A stretch of DNA of 64,000 nt from NCBI GenBank assembly GCA_034440635.1, contig JAOTON010001369.1, positions 124,001 through 188,000 on the forward strand, read 5' to 3'. A program made the position numbers and the translations under genes. The notes below the pieces were generated by a model. It made no database searches, had not been told where the DNA came from, and worked only from the letters and a program-made list of their open reading frames with translations. Source of the DNA: Lepas anatifera. Its lineage: Eukaryota > Arthropoda > Thecostraca > Lepadidae. Shown here one piece after another: positions 45,296 through 56,276 of this stretch (position 1 is its first letter; each line of letters begins with the position of its first letter).

Positions 45296-46141
45296 TTAAC
45301 ACGCGCATTGACGGGGGTCTGAGCCACATTCGCTTTGACGAGGGGGTCGTGTACCCGCCCCCTAAGATCTCGAGAACCATGGGAGGTAGCGAAAAACGGC
45401 AAACGGTGTTGGGTAGCCCATCCACTTCTCCATCGAAAATATTTAAACTATTTTTTGTCAGGTCACATTTGAGGTCACGGAGGTCAAAACATGCCGTCAT
45501 AGGGATAACATGTAAATTAAGTTTTCCGGCCATTACATCTGAACAAGTAAAGATAGAGCGAAACGACTTAAACTTTATGAATCCTCGCAGCAAGCCGAAT
45601 CAAATGATATATAATATGACCTTGCTAGGTCAAATCAAGGGTTTGACCTGACCTGAGGTCAGGTCAGGGTCAAATTGTATAAAACGCATATTATTAGAAC
45701 CGCAAAGCCAAGGCGAGTCTAATGCAGCTAAAATAAACGCTCTATCACCATCCGTTATTGAGTTATTCAGTAAAAACCATTTTTCCCATGTATTTCCAAT
45801 GGAAAGGTCATGTCCTCGTACCTGACCTTAGGTCATCGGTATAAAAAATAACGGAACATATTTTAGAGAACTCGGTGAGCCCATTATGTGATATGAGTTT
45901 GAACTAGATAAGTTCACCCTGCTCCGACTTATGCTATCCTAAACTTTTTTTTAGGTCAGGTCACTTGACCTCTACAAAAGGCCTGACCTGAGATGACCTA
46001 GCCTCAAAATTTTCACAAAAGGTGTAAAATGATGAGGAAAAAGGGTGAGGAAACCGGCGGCGCTACGCGCCGCGGTTTTTCTGCTTTCTCCGAAAAACCC
46101 GAGGGGGGCGGGTACACGCCCCCCGTCAATGCACGTGTTAA
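45296..46141 (+). mobile_element. TTAA-flanked AGGTCA-rich element D3 (complete)
   Basis: TTAA at 45296-45299 and 46138-46141; 846 bp, typical D ends and hexamer order. It is the first of three AGGTCA-rich elements side by side (D3, B3, A3) in the intron between the TM5 and TM6 exons. Confidence 0.9.
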
Positions 46142-46556
46142 TCTAAGGCCAGGGTAGATCCATGACCTATGAGAAAATTATCTTGAACAAATATTGCCAA
46201 TTTATAATCATGCTCTCCGGCCCAGCATTGCGAGATTTATCAGGGTGTGTTGCAATATCGCTAAAAGAGCAATTTGCACAACCCCTGATAATATTGCAAA
46301 CAAATCTAACTATTTCAGTTTCTGATATTAACAGTTTAATAGGAACTCCTAGTTGCATAAATATTGAACTCTCTTGACCTCTGCTGACCTCGATATCTAC
46401 CAACGAAATGAGCAAAAATTCAGTTTCAATTTGAACGAGCTTTCGATTTCTTGCTCTCAGAATGTTCAAACCCTCTTAGTTTTTTTTGTTGGAGCATATA
46501 TTTTCATCCCCCACACTATGGCGAAGATGGTTCGTACCCGTTTATGGGGGCGAGGG
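46142..46556 (-). mobile_element. B-type AGGTCA element B3, one end only
   Basis: Read in reverse, the end near 46556 gives TAACCCTCGCCCCC, a GGGTACGAACCATCTTCGCC block and 'GAGGTCAGCAGAGGTCA' (about 46375-46390), as in the left end of B1 but diverged. The other half is absent. It abuts A3 at a degenerate TTAC. Confidence 0.55.
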
Positions 46557-47423
46557 TTACCTCCCCGGGGGCATCTGGCCCTAGATTTTCCGGATAGCAA
46601 AAAGAAACCAGCACCACGGTTGAGGGCTCTACTCTTCTGTATCATTTTCCCACCATCCTGAATTTGTTTACCCGGTACGTCAGGTCCGAGAGGTACCAGG
46701 TCACTTACTTCAACTTTAGGTTGTAAGAGTTACATTTAAGTCAATCAATTTGAACTTCCTACATTTATGCCCTCAATGTTAAGTGTATATCCGATTTTTA
46801 TTTGTGCCTGAGGTCGTCAGGTGACTTCATTAAAAGCATGGGAAAGCTGTCTTATGATTAAAGTAAAGGATTAAATGCTGCTTGATAAAGGTTCTTGGAC
46901 ACCCTTTACGATTAATATTTGTCTTTGACTTCTATGTACGGGGTAAAACAGTATTTTGACAATAACTTTTGACTGTATAGTGAGCGCTGAAACAAACATC
47001 ATCGTGTTTTCTTGTCATTGGCTTTCATTTGATATAAGAAGTCACTTTCTGACCTTTGTGACCTCAGGTATCTTAGGTCCGAGGTGACCTCTGAGGTAAA
47101 TTATGGCAGGAGGGCTTTACGTTTTCATAGGAAAAGTATGACAATTTCCTATCAAATGTATTTTACAGACTAATAGCTTTAATGGCATAAGAGTTATGCC
47201 CATTTGCTATTTGCTATTTGCATATTTGAGTGAAAATAGCCGATCTTGACCTAATTTGACCTCTGGAGGTCAAACCATTGACCTGAGACTAAAACATGCG
47301 AAGTAATTTTTCTAATTCACGCGAGCTTTCTATTGCACTTTGCGATTTGCGCTAACGCCCATATTTTCGATTGAGGGGGCCATCATGCCCCGTGGAAGGT
47401 GCGCTGACCGGGGCGCGGGTTAA
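46557..47423 (+). mobile_element. AGGTCA element A3, eroded by small deletions
   Basis: Aligns with A1 from end to end (left TTAC 46557, right TTAA 47420-47423) but is about 165 bp shorter through many 1-8 bp deletions, several of which remove AGGTCA or TGACCT copies. The right end GGGGCGCGGG is intact and lies only 36 bp from the TM5 exon. Confidence 0.8.
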
Positions 47424-47458
47424 AGGATATATCTATGAAGAACTGGCAGCGGTCTCAC

Positions 47459-47594
47459 CCGCACGAAAATGATAATGGAGGCGGAGAATACGCCGATCGA
47501 CTGGACCAGGTCGCCCAGCACGTGGATGAAGGCGGCTCGGACGTTGATGTTGACGTCTCCGCCGGCACTGTCCTGGTTCAGAGCGCAGCCCATG
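47459..47594 (-). CDS. Zinc transporter (SLC30/ZnT) exon: loop and TM5
   Basis: A 136-bp exon: one base, then 45 codons containing 'VRAAFIHVLGDLVQSIGV', the fifth transmembrane helix. The His and Asp of HVLGD form half of the membrane zinc-binding site of ZnT proteins. The acceptor is TTGACAG above 47594. The donor is GTGAGA (plus TCTCAC, 47453-47458). The entering phase 2 completes ATC/Met-Gly with the exon at 48583-48736. The TM4-TM5 loop, usually histidine-rich in this family, here reads 'GCALNQDSAGGDVNIN' without any histidine, an oddity that may affect zinc delivery. Confidence 0.93.
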
Positions 47595-48582
47595 CTGTCA
47601 AGCAAGGAATCAAGTGAACAGTGCTGACGACACTACTGAATTCAGTTCAGCTACCTTAGTCACTTTTAGCGCATCACCAACATTTAGTCAGTCAATTTTC
47701 AAAGTCCTTCTGGCCAGGAACTATATCCTTGACGCCAGAATCACCAAAAACCTGCAAACTTTTCATCGGTCTGAAAAATTGGGCAGACAGTTCAGTGTAA
47801 GTTCAATAAAGTAGAACTGATCTAATATTTTGCTGGTGGTCTGAGACTTTCATCAAATCAGTACACTGCTTATCTGTTTTTAGAAACTTGTGGTCGGGTG
47901 ACCTCTGTCGACCTTAATATTGCCAGTTTTTTGCTTTATTGCCAGTTTCCAGCTTGGAATGGGCCACTGGCATGGATTAACGTGGGTTCAATCCTCATTG
48001 CGGGAAACGGCCTTCCGTGTCCCCTCTGGATCGATGGAGAGGATCATTAAACACTGACGCCAATGCTCTCTGTAATTGGGAAACCATATGAGTCGGGAGT
48101 GGCTGTGATAAAAATAAAAATAATAATAAACTGACTCATTTTGGTTGTAGAGATGACACATGAAACAAACATAATGATATGACTGCTGCTGAGAAGAAGA
48201 GAGGGTGCTACTGTTGCGGCAGAATTCCCTACGCCATTTGAAGCGTGTGGACAACGAAACACTATGATTTTTTTTACTTTACACCAATAGTTATGTCACT
48301 AAAATCAACATTACCCAGTGGTCCACAAAAGGATCCGAGGTTAAAAGGAGATACCAACTCTTCTGGAAAATTCAGCATAGAGGACCCCATGCTGCAGTAG
48401 TAGCGGCCCCGGGCAGGGATGTCAGTAATGTCCATTATCGTCGTATTCAGTATGATATTCCAGCTTTTATGGCCAATGACACCTATGTAGGGCCTGTTTC
48501 CCTCCCGCTTTCATTGCAAACAAACTCTGGAGGTGCCCGTATTCAAGTCTCGCACTGCGTCAGACACTGTCACATCACTCAC
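47595..48582. other. Zinc transporter intron
   Basis: A 988-bp intron with GTGAGT donor and CAG acceptor. A short AGGTCA-element scrap (about 47885-47950) is the only repeat noticed. Confidence 0.5.
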
Positions 48583-48736
48583 ATGATGTTGACGACGATG
48601 CCAACGACGCTGGTTCCGACCATGATTGGAGCGTCGATCTTGTAGTTGGGGTTGAGCAGCCGATCAACGGCGAGGTCCACCAAAATTGCGGTGATCACCC
48701 AGATTAGCAGCACCGAAATAATCGCCCCAACCACCT
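48583..48736 (-). CDS. Zinc transporter (SLC30/ZnT) exon: TM3-TM4
   Basis: A 154-bp exon (two bases, 50 codons, two bases) encoding 'VVGAIISVLLIWVITAIL', 'LAVDRLLNPNYKIDAPIM' and 'VGIVVNI', the third and most of the fourth transmembrane helices of the SLC30A2/3/4/8 group. The acceptor is TCTCTCCGAACAG above 48736 with a good pyrimidine tract. The donor is GTGAGT (plus ACTCAC, 48577-48582). The entering AG completes a Glu codon, as expected for the conserved 'HRAE' of the family. The upstream exon with TM1-TM2 was not found up to 64000. Element D4 starts 62 bp upstream. Confidence 0.92.
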
Positions 48737-49343
48737 CTGTTCGGAGAGAAGGAGATATGCTTTTCAATTGGGGGCTCCGTCACAAACTTCAGCCACAATT
48801 AACTCGCGCATTGACGGGGGTCTGAGCCACCTTCGCCTTGACAGGGGGGTGGGTACCAGCCCCCCTAAGATCTCGAGAACCGTGCTAGGTAGCGAAAAAC
48901 TGTGAACGGCATTGGATAACCCATCCACTTCTCCATCGAAATTATTAAAAGCATTTTTTTCAGGTCACATTTAAGGTCACTAGAGGCCAAAACATGTCGT
49001 AATAGGGATACCATGTAAATTAAGTTTTCGGCCATTATATTTGAACAAGTAAATATAGAGCAAAACCATTTCAACTATATGAATCCTCGCAGCAAGCCGA
49101 ATCGAATGATATATAATATGACCTTGCTAGGTCGAATCAAGGATTTGACCTGACCTGAGTTCAGGTCAATGTCAAATTGGGCAAAATGCATATCATTAGA
49201 ACCGCAATAACGCGGCAAATATAATACATTTAAAATAAGCGATCTATCTATATTCGTTACTAAGTTATTCAGTTAAAAACATTTTCCCATGTATTTCCAA
49301 TGGATAAGTTTAATAAGTTTACCCTGTTCCGACTTATGCTATC

Positions 49344-50179
49344 TTAACACGCGCATTGACAGGGGGCGGGTATCCGCCCCCCTTGGGTTATTCGGAGATA
49401 GCAGAAAAACGGCGGCGCGTAGCGCCGCCGTACTTGGTATACCTTTTCCCTCATCATTTTTACAACTTCTGTGAAAATTTTAAGGTTAGGTCATCTCAGG
49501 TCAGGTCACCAGTACAGGTCAAGTGGCCCGACCTCAAAAAAAGTTTAAGATAGCATAAGTCGGAGCAGGGTGAACTTATCCGATTAAAACTCATATCACA
49601 TAATGGCCCCACCGAGTTCTCTAACATATGTTCCGGTATTTTTGATATCGATGACCTAAGGTCAGGTAGGAGGCATGACCTCTCCATTGGAAATACATGG
49701 GAAAATGTTTTATACAGAATAACTCAGTAACGGATGGTGATAGAGCATTTATGTTTGCTGCATTAGACTCGCCTGGGCTTTGCGGTTCTAATGATATGTA
49801 TTTTATATAATTTGTCCCTGACCTGACCTCAGGTCGGGTCAAATCCTTGATTTGACCTAGCAAGGTCAAATTATATATCATTCGATTTGGCTTGCTACAG
49901 TTCAAGCCGTTTTGCTCTATCTTTACTTGTTCAGATGTAATGCCCGAAAAACTTAATTTTACATGTTATCCCTATGACGGGCATGCTTTGACCTCTCATG
50001 ACCTTAAATGTGACCTGACAAAAACTGGTTCAAATGTTTTCGATGGAGAAGTGGATGGGCAGCCCAACGCCGTTTACTGTTTTTCGCTACCTACTGGTTC
50101 TCGAGATCTTAGGGGGTGGGGTGGGTACCCGCCCCCGTCAATGCGAAGGTGGCTCAGACCCCGTCAATGCGCGTGTTAA
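49344..50179 (-). mobile_element. TTAA-flanked AGGTCA-rich element D5 (complete, inverted)
   Basis: TTAA at 49344-49347 and 50176-50179; 836 bp, inverted relative to D4. The ends, hairpin GGCGGCGC...GCGCCGCC near 49410-49430 and internal TTAA are present. Confidence 0.88.
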
Positions 50180-50835
50180 GATAGCATAAGTCGGAGCAGA
50201 GTGAACTTATCCGATTGAAACTCATATCACATAATGGCCCCACCGAGTTCTCTAAAATATGTTCCGGTATTTTTGATATCGATGACCTAAGGTCAGGTAC
50301 GAGGCATGACCTCTCCATTGGAAATACATGGGAAAAATGGTTTTTACGGAATAACTCAGTAACGGATGGTAATAGAGCATTTATTTGAACTGCATTACAC
50401 TCGCCTGGGCTTTGCAGTTCTAATGACGGTTCTAATGATATGCATTTTATATAATTTGACCCTGAACTGACCTCAGGTCAGGTCAAATCCTTGATTTGAC
50501 CTAGCAAGGTCAAATTATATATCATTCGATTCGGCTTGCCAAGAGGATTCATATAGTTTAAGTCGTTTTGCTCTGTCTTTACTTGTTCAGATGTAATGGC
50601 CGAAAAACTGAATTTACATGTTATCCCTATGACGGCCATGTTTTGACCTCTCGTGACCTTAAAAGTGACCTGACAAAAAAATGGTTCAAATGTTTTCGAT
50701 GGAGAAGTTGATGGGCAGCCCAACACCGTTTACCGTTTTTCGCTACCTACCGTGGTTTTTGAGATCTTAGGGGGGTGGGTACCCGCCCCCCGTCAATGCG
50801 AAGGTGGCTCAGACCCCCGTCAATGCGCGTGTTAA
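50176..50835 (-). mobile_element. Half-length D element D6, internal TTAA to terminal TTAA
   Basis: Begins at TTAAGATAGCATAAGTCGG, the mirror of the D internal TTAA, and ends at the normal left terminus CAATGCGCGTGTTAA (50832-50835); 660 bp. It corresponds exactly to the left half of a D element, as if the internal TTAA acted as one end. Confidence 0.8.
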
Positions 50836-51251
50836 ACTTTTTTTGAGGTCAGGTCACTTGACCTGTAATGGTGACCTGACCTGAAATTACCCAACCTTAA
50901 AATGTTGACAAAAGTTGTAAAAATGATGAGGAAAAAGGTGTGCCAAGTACGGCGGCACTGCACGCCGCCGTTTTTATGAAATCTCCGAAAAACTCGATGG
51001 TGGCGGGTACCCGCCCCCCGGCAATGCACGTGTTAATGTCGCTAGTCCTTTAACTATTCAAATAGAATATTTAATTTGGTGTCATAGTTTGTATCATTGC
51101 TGTATAATTAGTCTGCATGTGTATGTAGACTGAAAGAAAATCGTCAAAACAAGTAGGACGGGAGGGCCAGTTGCTTCCCCACATCTTTGCCGGGCCTAAA
51201 CTCCATCGGACGCAAAACTTCAGCCTCTCATTCGGTTATGGGTCCTGCCAA

Positions 51252-51425
51252 GGCTCAAAATGCTGGGAGCCTGCCGGGTCAGGGCTCGAAATGCTGGGAG
51301 CCTGCCAGGTCAGGGCTCGAAATGCTGGGAGCCTGCCAGGTCAGGGCTCAAAATGTTGGGAGCCTGTCGGGTCAGGGCTCAAAATGCTGGGAACCTACCC
51401 GGTCAGGGCTCAATATACTGGACGT
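51252..51425. repeat. 31-bp tandem repeat containing GGTCAGGG
   Basis: About five and a half units of GGGCTCRAAATGCTGGGAGCC + TGCCAGGTCA (31 bp). The unit length is not a multiple of three, so the three open frames across it are incidental. Confidence 0.9.
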
Positions 51426-51529
51426 TCTGCTGAGCGGTGTCTTTGGTGGTTGGGAGTCCAAAATACCGTTTCTATGAGAGATTCTTTCTGCAGGGCCTCT
51501 GAAAACTAGAGGCCTCCGAACTTCCTATT

Positions 51530-51575
51530 TAGGGGGGGGAAAAGAAGGGGGGGGGGGGGGGGGGGGGGGGGGGGC
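51530..51575. other. Poly-G run, doubtful sequence
   Basis: Runs of 8 and about 28 G separated by AAAAGAA. The count is unlikely to be reliable. Confidence 0.6.
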
Positions 51576-53203
51576 TGTACAGAGATCCAATCGCTCAGTG
51601 GGCCCTGGACGTGCCCCGAATCTATGGAAACGTTCGGTCTTCCTGCTCGAGTTGACATATACCTGAAATTTGGAGAAAAGCTAACACAGCTATCAAAAAC
51701 AAGTAGCCTCAATACCTCGACGCTCTTCGGCAGCTTACAGACCACATTGGAAGAACCTGAACAGGGGAAGGGAGAAGTCAGTGTTCTAGCATCGAGTTGC
51801 TCGTGTTGCAGTGAACAGCTCATCCGCGGTTTTAGGTGACCAGTACGCTGCTCTGCTTAATGTGAAGAAGATACTGTCTCTTCTGACATTCCAACTGTTA
51901 GTGCGGTGGCTGCACTGATTACTACGAAGATTATAAGTCTGGAATGTCCATAGAAGAGGATCAATGTAAGCCCAGCAACATATCATGGCTGTGTCGTGCC
52001 GGGAACATTAACCACAGCCGGATCTGAGACGGAAGAATAAAGCTGGGATAAAACCAAAAAAACTGCAGCAAATCTGGCACCACCGGTCTGGGCACATGCT
52101 TTTTGCATGTGATAAATCATTTGCCACATTAAAAAAGTACATAAGCACCTCTGCAAGCAGATCCAACTTGTTCTCACCACATAAATCGCGTGTGGTGAAT
52201 TACAAGCTACAGGAGCATAAACAGGATGCACTATATCCAAGGCTAGATACCATACAATAAACAATGAGCAGTGCACCCACAATCTCGCGCAGCGGGTAGG
52301 CCATTATAGGGCCTCCTTTATAAGTAAAGAGCCCCCTGCAAAGGGCAATTAGGAGGCATCTTAATTAGTTGTTAAGATGTTCCCTGGCCTCTCCCCTCGA
52401 ATCCGGAAATGTAAAAAACACTGAAGATTATATATTGCTCAAGGAAGCTAGACTCTGACACTCAAGGGGCTATTCCAGACTCTAAGTATCAAAAAGGCCT
52501 TCTGAGTTAGGTTGGGGACCTCTAAAAAGTGAATGGGCTTATGGCCCCCATGGCTCCCATGGTGGCGACGCCCCTGCCTGTCACCAACCAGAACTCAACA
52601 CTGTCGCCCACCCTGTCGCACCAGGGATAGGTTGCATGATGACACAGCGCGACAAACAAATATCGAACGCTTAGGCAATCAATCATAAATGTAGGGACGG
52701 ATCCTGGATTTCAAGAATTCAAGTAAAGTTCATGAAAAGTTTACAAAGAGTGGAAATGAATCATCCAAAGGAAAATCTATTTTATTTCCTGATGGCCACG
52801 TGGGTTTTGTAAAAAAAACAGATCCTAGGCGTTCGTATGTTTCGAAACAATGGCACATATTATTGGGTGCATTGTGATTTTGGGAATACTGATTAGTTTC
52901 CTCCACTGAAAATATCCAAAACCAGGGGCCGTATTCTGATCTCCTGCGTACATAAGATCTTGCGCAGACAAACAACTCACGTACGCTAATTCGGTATTTT
53001 GATCTTCTCTTAGCGTACCTCTGGCTGCTTACCTCTGGAAGCTTACCTCTGGATTTGTTTAAACCAAATTGTAATCCGGTGAAACAGGGAATGGGACCGA
53101 GCGTGTTGCATATATTTTTCCGGGATGGAATAAGGCGGAACAGGCTGAAGTCAGATGAAAAGAAATATATTCCAAAAATTGTGTCCTATGCTGACCTCTA
53201 GTA
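51576..53203. other. No gene recognised
   Basis: Contains short ORFs without recognisable domains and MITE-like ends near 52566 (GGCGACGCCCCTG) and 52695 (GGACGGATCCTGG). A minus-strand hydrophobic stretch at 51840-51985 was considered as a transporter exon and not supported. Confidence 0.3.
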
Positions 53204-54106
53204 TTAACACGCGCACTGGAGGGGGGCTTTGGAGGCCCCCACCAATTTTCCCGAGGTGGCCGAAGAACCACTCGTAGCCGAATAACGCTACTTGCCCACA
53301 TTTTGGATAATTCAGTGGCGCGTCGATTGGTGAAAATTTTTGAAAATTGGCCAACAAAATTTGGCTCATACGCTTTCAAAGTCAGACCTGCATTTTGAGA
53401 ACGCCAGAATTGAGGGGTCGGACCAGCTCGCATGCATTGGAGACCGAGTAGTGACGTCACAACGTCATATAACCGGGATAATATTTCAAGTTTACCTCAC
53501 ATGAAGGTCAATGTCAAGGTAGGTCACAGGTCAAGGTCATATCATCACTTTCAAGGTCATTGACCCCGGTGCTTACGGTCAAATGGCGTTACCCAGTCTG
53601 ACGTATATTTTGTTATGACATCATAGTTGAGGTAACTCAATTTAAAGGTCAAGGTCAAACGTCATGGGTAAAGGTCTATCCTCATTTTTCGCCAAATAGT
53701 TGCTATAGTGTTAGTTACAGTGTGCATTGAAGGTAGTGTACCATATTGTGACCTCATAGGTCAATGACCCTAAATGACCTTGACCCCAAAATTTTAGTAA
53801 AGATTCATTGCGGCCTTTCCTCTATGACCCTGACCAGTCTTTAGCTTGTTCCCATCTTTTTCCCGCATAATCACTGCATTTCCCAATAGGTTCCCAGAAT
53901 GGCCAAGATTTGACTTTGATGACCTCGTTTGACCTTGTAGATATTGACCAAGGCCAATAAAATGCGTTATGATGTAGATAACCACAGCACCTATCGACTC
54001 TGCAACGGCGTTTTTCTATGCCTCCTAGCTTCCGAGATATTAGGGAGACTACCAGACCCCCTCCAGTGTGCGTAAGTGCCAGGCCCCTCTCCAGTGGGGG
54101 TGTTAA
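53204..54106 (+). mobile_element. TTAA-flanked element G1, AGGTCA/AAGGTCA-rich
   Basis: TTAA at 53204-53207 and 54103-54106; 903 bp. Left end CACGCGCACTGGAGGGGGG; right end CCCCTCTCCAGTGGGGGTG. Subterminal palindrome GGGGGCTTTGGAGGCCCCC near 53222. The centre (53500-53780) is dense in AAGGTCA and TGACC. It is the most diverged family with the shared plan. Confidence 0.75.
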
Positions 54107-54843
54107 ATGCCCCCTGAAATTTGTATCGCCGCTGTGAAATTAATCGCAAATAAGCTTCACTGCGCTCACCAGGATAGGAAGAAAAACGCAAAATATGGTG
54201 GGAAGAATAATAAGTAGGCCAATAATTCAGCAGTAAAATACGCCAGTGCTGTAAACCATCGGCTTTCCACGACCTCACGACCTCAGAAGAATATTTGATG
54301 ATATTATTGAAAGCAATTGCAGGTGAGAAGCTCTCAAAATTGGCTCAACGTCAAATCGGCGTGCGATCTGACCATGTTTCGTGGCGCGATGCAGCTGTTA
54401 ATTTCGGCCACAAATACATACGTATTTAGGCCTCAAATACATACGTGTTTAAATTGATGTTTTTCATTGAAAATGCTGCTGTTGGGACCTAAAATGACGC
54501 TTAAAATGTGTGTTATATTCGTATTCACTTAATGAAATATATTTCACGCAGTCAATAAAGAGCGTCATCGCATATATTATCGCCAGTACCAAAACCGTGT
54601 TAAGCACGTAGGTCGTAATCGTGAGTTTCAAGCAAGATAAATTTATGCGCGCAACAAAGTCGTCAATTTTCCACAAGGTCACCCCATACCGCGTTACCAC
54701 CTGGTAAGGACGGGGTCGATAGGGGAACTTTTTCCTTTTTCGCGAACGGTAGTTCTGGTGCAAACAAAATATCGTTTAAGCGGTTTCGCGGCTTGCCAGT
54801 AGCGGCGCTGCCATAGAGGCACATTAGGCACTGCCTAGCCACC
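54107..54843. other. No gene recognised
   Basis: Unique-looking sequence; a minus-strand ORF at 54464-54763 has no recognisable domain. Confidence 0.3.
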
Positions 54844-55574
54844 TTTACCTGCCCACCGGGGCCATCGTGGCCCCTAGGTTTTTCGGGATAGCAGAAAACG
54901 ACGGGCCGCACCGCGGTTGGGGCTCACCTCCCGCATTTCCATCATCCTGAAATTTTTTTCGGGTCCCAGGTGGTCCGACGGGTCAGGTCCCTCTTCAACT
55001 TTAGGTTGTAGGCTCTTTAAGTCGATCGATTTGACCCTCCTTGACCCTCCGGGTCTACAGGTGTATATCCGGTTTTCGTTTCGTGCCTGGGTCGGTCCGG
55101 GCGACCTCTCCCATTGGAAAGCATGGGGAAAACTTGTTTCATGTATAAAGCCACAAAATGATTGCATACTCGACTGCTCTAAGGTTTTGGACACCCTCGG
55201 ATCCCAGGGTTATTTCCTTTGACTTTTAAGGTTCCGGCCAAGGTCAACAGTATTTTGACAATAACTTTTGATCTAATTAGTGAGATGAAACAACCTCGTG
55301 TTGTCTTGTCTGGCTGTTTTTGATATACGCGGTTTGACCTTTGACTGGTTATTGGTCGGTGCCTCTGGGTAACCATGGGGGGTCTGTCTGGGAAAGTACT
55401 GGCATTGCTATCAATGTTTACCGGCCTCATGCTCTATGACGTTTGCCCGTTACATTTGTTTTGAGTGATGCCGATCCTATTGCCGGTAACCATTGCCTCT
55501 ACTGGTATCACGGTTTTGTTTGTTGCTCGCCTTTTGGTTGGGGTTCCCCGGTGGGGGTGGCCACCCGGTGTTAA
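54844..55574 (+). mobile_element. AGGTCA element A4, heavily eroded
   Basis: Alignable with A1/A5 from a degenerate left end (TTACCTGCCCACCGGGGCC) to TTAA 55571-55574, but about 300 bp shorter through dozens of tiny deletions. The landmarks GTTTTTCGGGATAGCAGAAAACG and CATTGGAAAGCATGGGGAAA are readable in pieces. Confidence 0.7.
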
Positions 55575-56276
55575 ATGTCGAAGCAGGTATGTATTTTATG
55601 TGGACTAAATCTAATTTGACTCAATGTTAAAGTTACAGAGAATATTCCTTTTTCTGATCACTGGGTCGAAGCAGGGTACTTTAACTACGGGTACAACCAA
55701 GTTTCCTCCTAAATATAGTCCTCCCCTGATGACGTCACCACCGTTTCCTACTAAGTTCTAAGAGATTCTACTAAGTATTTGGAAGGATCAGCTGGAACAT
55801 AACAAGTTTGGACGTATTTGGCAGCAATCTAGTATAAATCGAAAGCAACTTCCTTCACCCATTTAACAGTAACCTTGATCTCAACGGAGAGTGGCGTATT
55901 TTACGTAAATCTAATGAAAAATCATAACACTTCAAAGAGTTTGTTGAAAGGACATGCATTTATTTGATCAACTCAGGCCCACTTGAATTTATGCAGCCGT
56001 GAACAGTGATTTTGACAAATATACAGACACAGATAAATAAGCAACAACATGCAAATACCTATCAGCAATTTCACTCAATCGCTAATTTGGATACCTTTCA
56101 TCACGTAAATTCAAATTATCAGCACCCACAGGTTGATCACATGACTGCTTTCTAAAAGAAATTTAGAAGCGTCGAGAAGGATGAAGCTGTACCACACGCG
56201 ACCATTGGAATCGAATACCTGACGCTTGATGTTACGAAAACTCGCTGAAATTTCTAATCATTCTCATCTGCATGGA
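55575..56276. other. No gene recognised
   Basis: Unique-looking A/T-rich sequence between A4 and D7. Confidence 0.3.

Larger units (their letters stand above)
48799..51036 (+). mobile_element. AGGTCA element D4, split at an internal TTAA by D5 and D6
   Basis: Left half 48799-49347 (start TTAACTCGCGCATTGACGG) and right half 50832-51036 (end GCACGTGTTAA) are contiguous in other D copies. The break falls exactly on the internal TTAA of the D consensus (TATGCTATCTTAAACTTTTTT). Both flanks of the inserted block carry TTAA. Confidence 0.85.

Noticed and set aside
45296..46141. Small ORFs inside AGGTCA elements as genes
   Set aside because: Frames are not conserved between copies of the same family, and the same DNA opens different frames on both strands.
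51840..51985. Minus-strand hydrophobic stretch as an upstream zinc transporter exon
   Set aside because: It has none of the conserved H...D or glycine motifs of ZnT TM1-TM2 and no matching splice phase.
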